6,422 nt of DNA, taken from positions 1-6,422 of the forward strand of contig SHXL01000161.1 in the NCBI GenBank assembly GCA_009693345.1, written 5' to 3'. Source of the DNA: Betaproteobacteria bacterium (GTDB lineage Bacteria > Pseudomonadota > Gammaproteobacteria > Burkholderiales > SG8-39). The position numbers and the translations under genes are program-made. Below, piece after piece: positions 6,312 through 6,422 of the stretch (the first letter of the stretch is position 1; each line of letters starts with the position of its first letter). Below the pieces are notes generated by a model that saw nothing but the letters and a program-made list of their open reading frames with translations, had not been told where the DNA came from and searched no databases.

Positions 6312-6422
6312 TTACTGCACCATCTGCGGTTGCGCGAGCATGAGGGGCCGAGGGCTACAGGCCGCCGGCGCCGGTGGCCTGTAGCCAAGCGAACTGTGGG
6401 GCCTCACCTCGTTGTATTCGCG
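6312..6422 (-). CDS. IS3-family transposase, C-terminal 36 residues (5' part outside the window)
   Basis: Read on the minus strand this gives REYNEVRPHSSLGYRPPAP, then AACSPRPLMLAQPQMVQ, then TAA (complement of 6312-6314). The stretch RPHSSLGYRPPAP is the standard end of IS3-family OrfB transposases, so this copy keeps the ancestral frame that the left copy has lost. The catalytic region is outside the window. It is too short to register as a long open frame, but identity with the left copy makes it secure. Confidence 0.85.
   Translation of the reverse strand, partial: REYNEVRPHSSLGYRPPAPAACSPRPLMLAQPQMVQ
6353..6386. repeat. 34-bp palindrome inside the right IS copy
   Basis: Arms GGCTACAGGCC and GGCCTGTAGCC surround a self-complementary GC-rich centre. 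16 of 17 base pairs match; the exception is G6364 opposite T6375. It lies within the transposase coding frame, just after the SLGY codons. It is the undamaged form of the palindrome at 383-417. Confidence 0.85.

Larger units (their letters stand above)
6274..6422 (-). mobile_element. IS3-family insertion sequence, right copy, inverted, 3' end only
   Basis: From TGACCTGACCGATC onward the sequence is the reverse complement of the left IS copy (348-496), matching over 149 bp with one visible difference: this copy lacks one T present at 386-387. It carries a single 73-bp terminal unit, not the tandem pair seen on the left. The element runs off the window. Together with the left copy it brackets the sox operon like a composite transposon, but the outer ends and any flanking target duplication are not visible. 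Confidence 0.93.

Overview
The window is a GC-rich stretch of bacterial DNA, most likely from a proteobacterium. Burkholderiales or a similar high-GC beta- or alphaproteobacterium is my best guess, from codon usage, the soxBDAG gene order and the IS3-type element. Species cannot be fixed from this sequence. Two partial copies of one IS3-family insertion sequence lie at the ends in inverted orientation, with their transposase 3' ends facing inward. They enclose about 5.7 kb of metabolic genes, all on the + strand.

Layout. Positions 1-496 hold the 3' part of the left IS copy, and its 73-bp terminal segment is repeated in tandem at 497-569. At 570-728 is an in-frame 3' remnant of a gene cut by the IS, possibly the C-terminus of a nitrilase-family amidohydrolase. 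Positions 792-5946 carry a complete operon for heterotetrameric sarcosine oxidase in the order beta (soxB), delta (soxD), alpha (soxA), gamma (soxG), with overlapping or closely spaced genes. At 5946 an MmgE/PrpD-family gene starts by overlapping the soxG stop by one base. It is destroyed after 109 codons by the second IS copy, whose end begins at 6274 and runs off the window.

Function. SoxBDAG proteins form a cytoplasmic flavoenzyme that oxidatively demethylates sarcosine, or a related secondary amino acid, and passes the one-carbon unit to tetrahydrofolate. The usual one-carbon partners (glyA, folD, purU) are not in the visible part. The visible neighbours, an MmgE/PrpD gene and a possible nitrilase, suggest a specialised catabolic cluster, but both are broken here. 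The oxidase genes themselves look intact.

The best local observations concern the IS. The left copy has one extra T that frameshifts the transposase C-terminus relative to the right copy, it has a duplicated terminal segment, and both copies contain a near-perfect 34-bp palindrome. I found no convincing evidence of a new class of system. No tRNA, rRNA or CRISPR was seen. Long open frames on the minus strand are GC-driven shadows of the sox genes.
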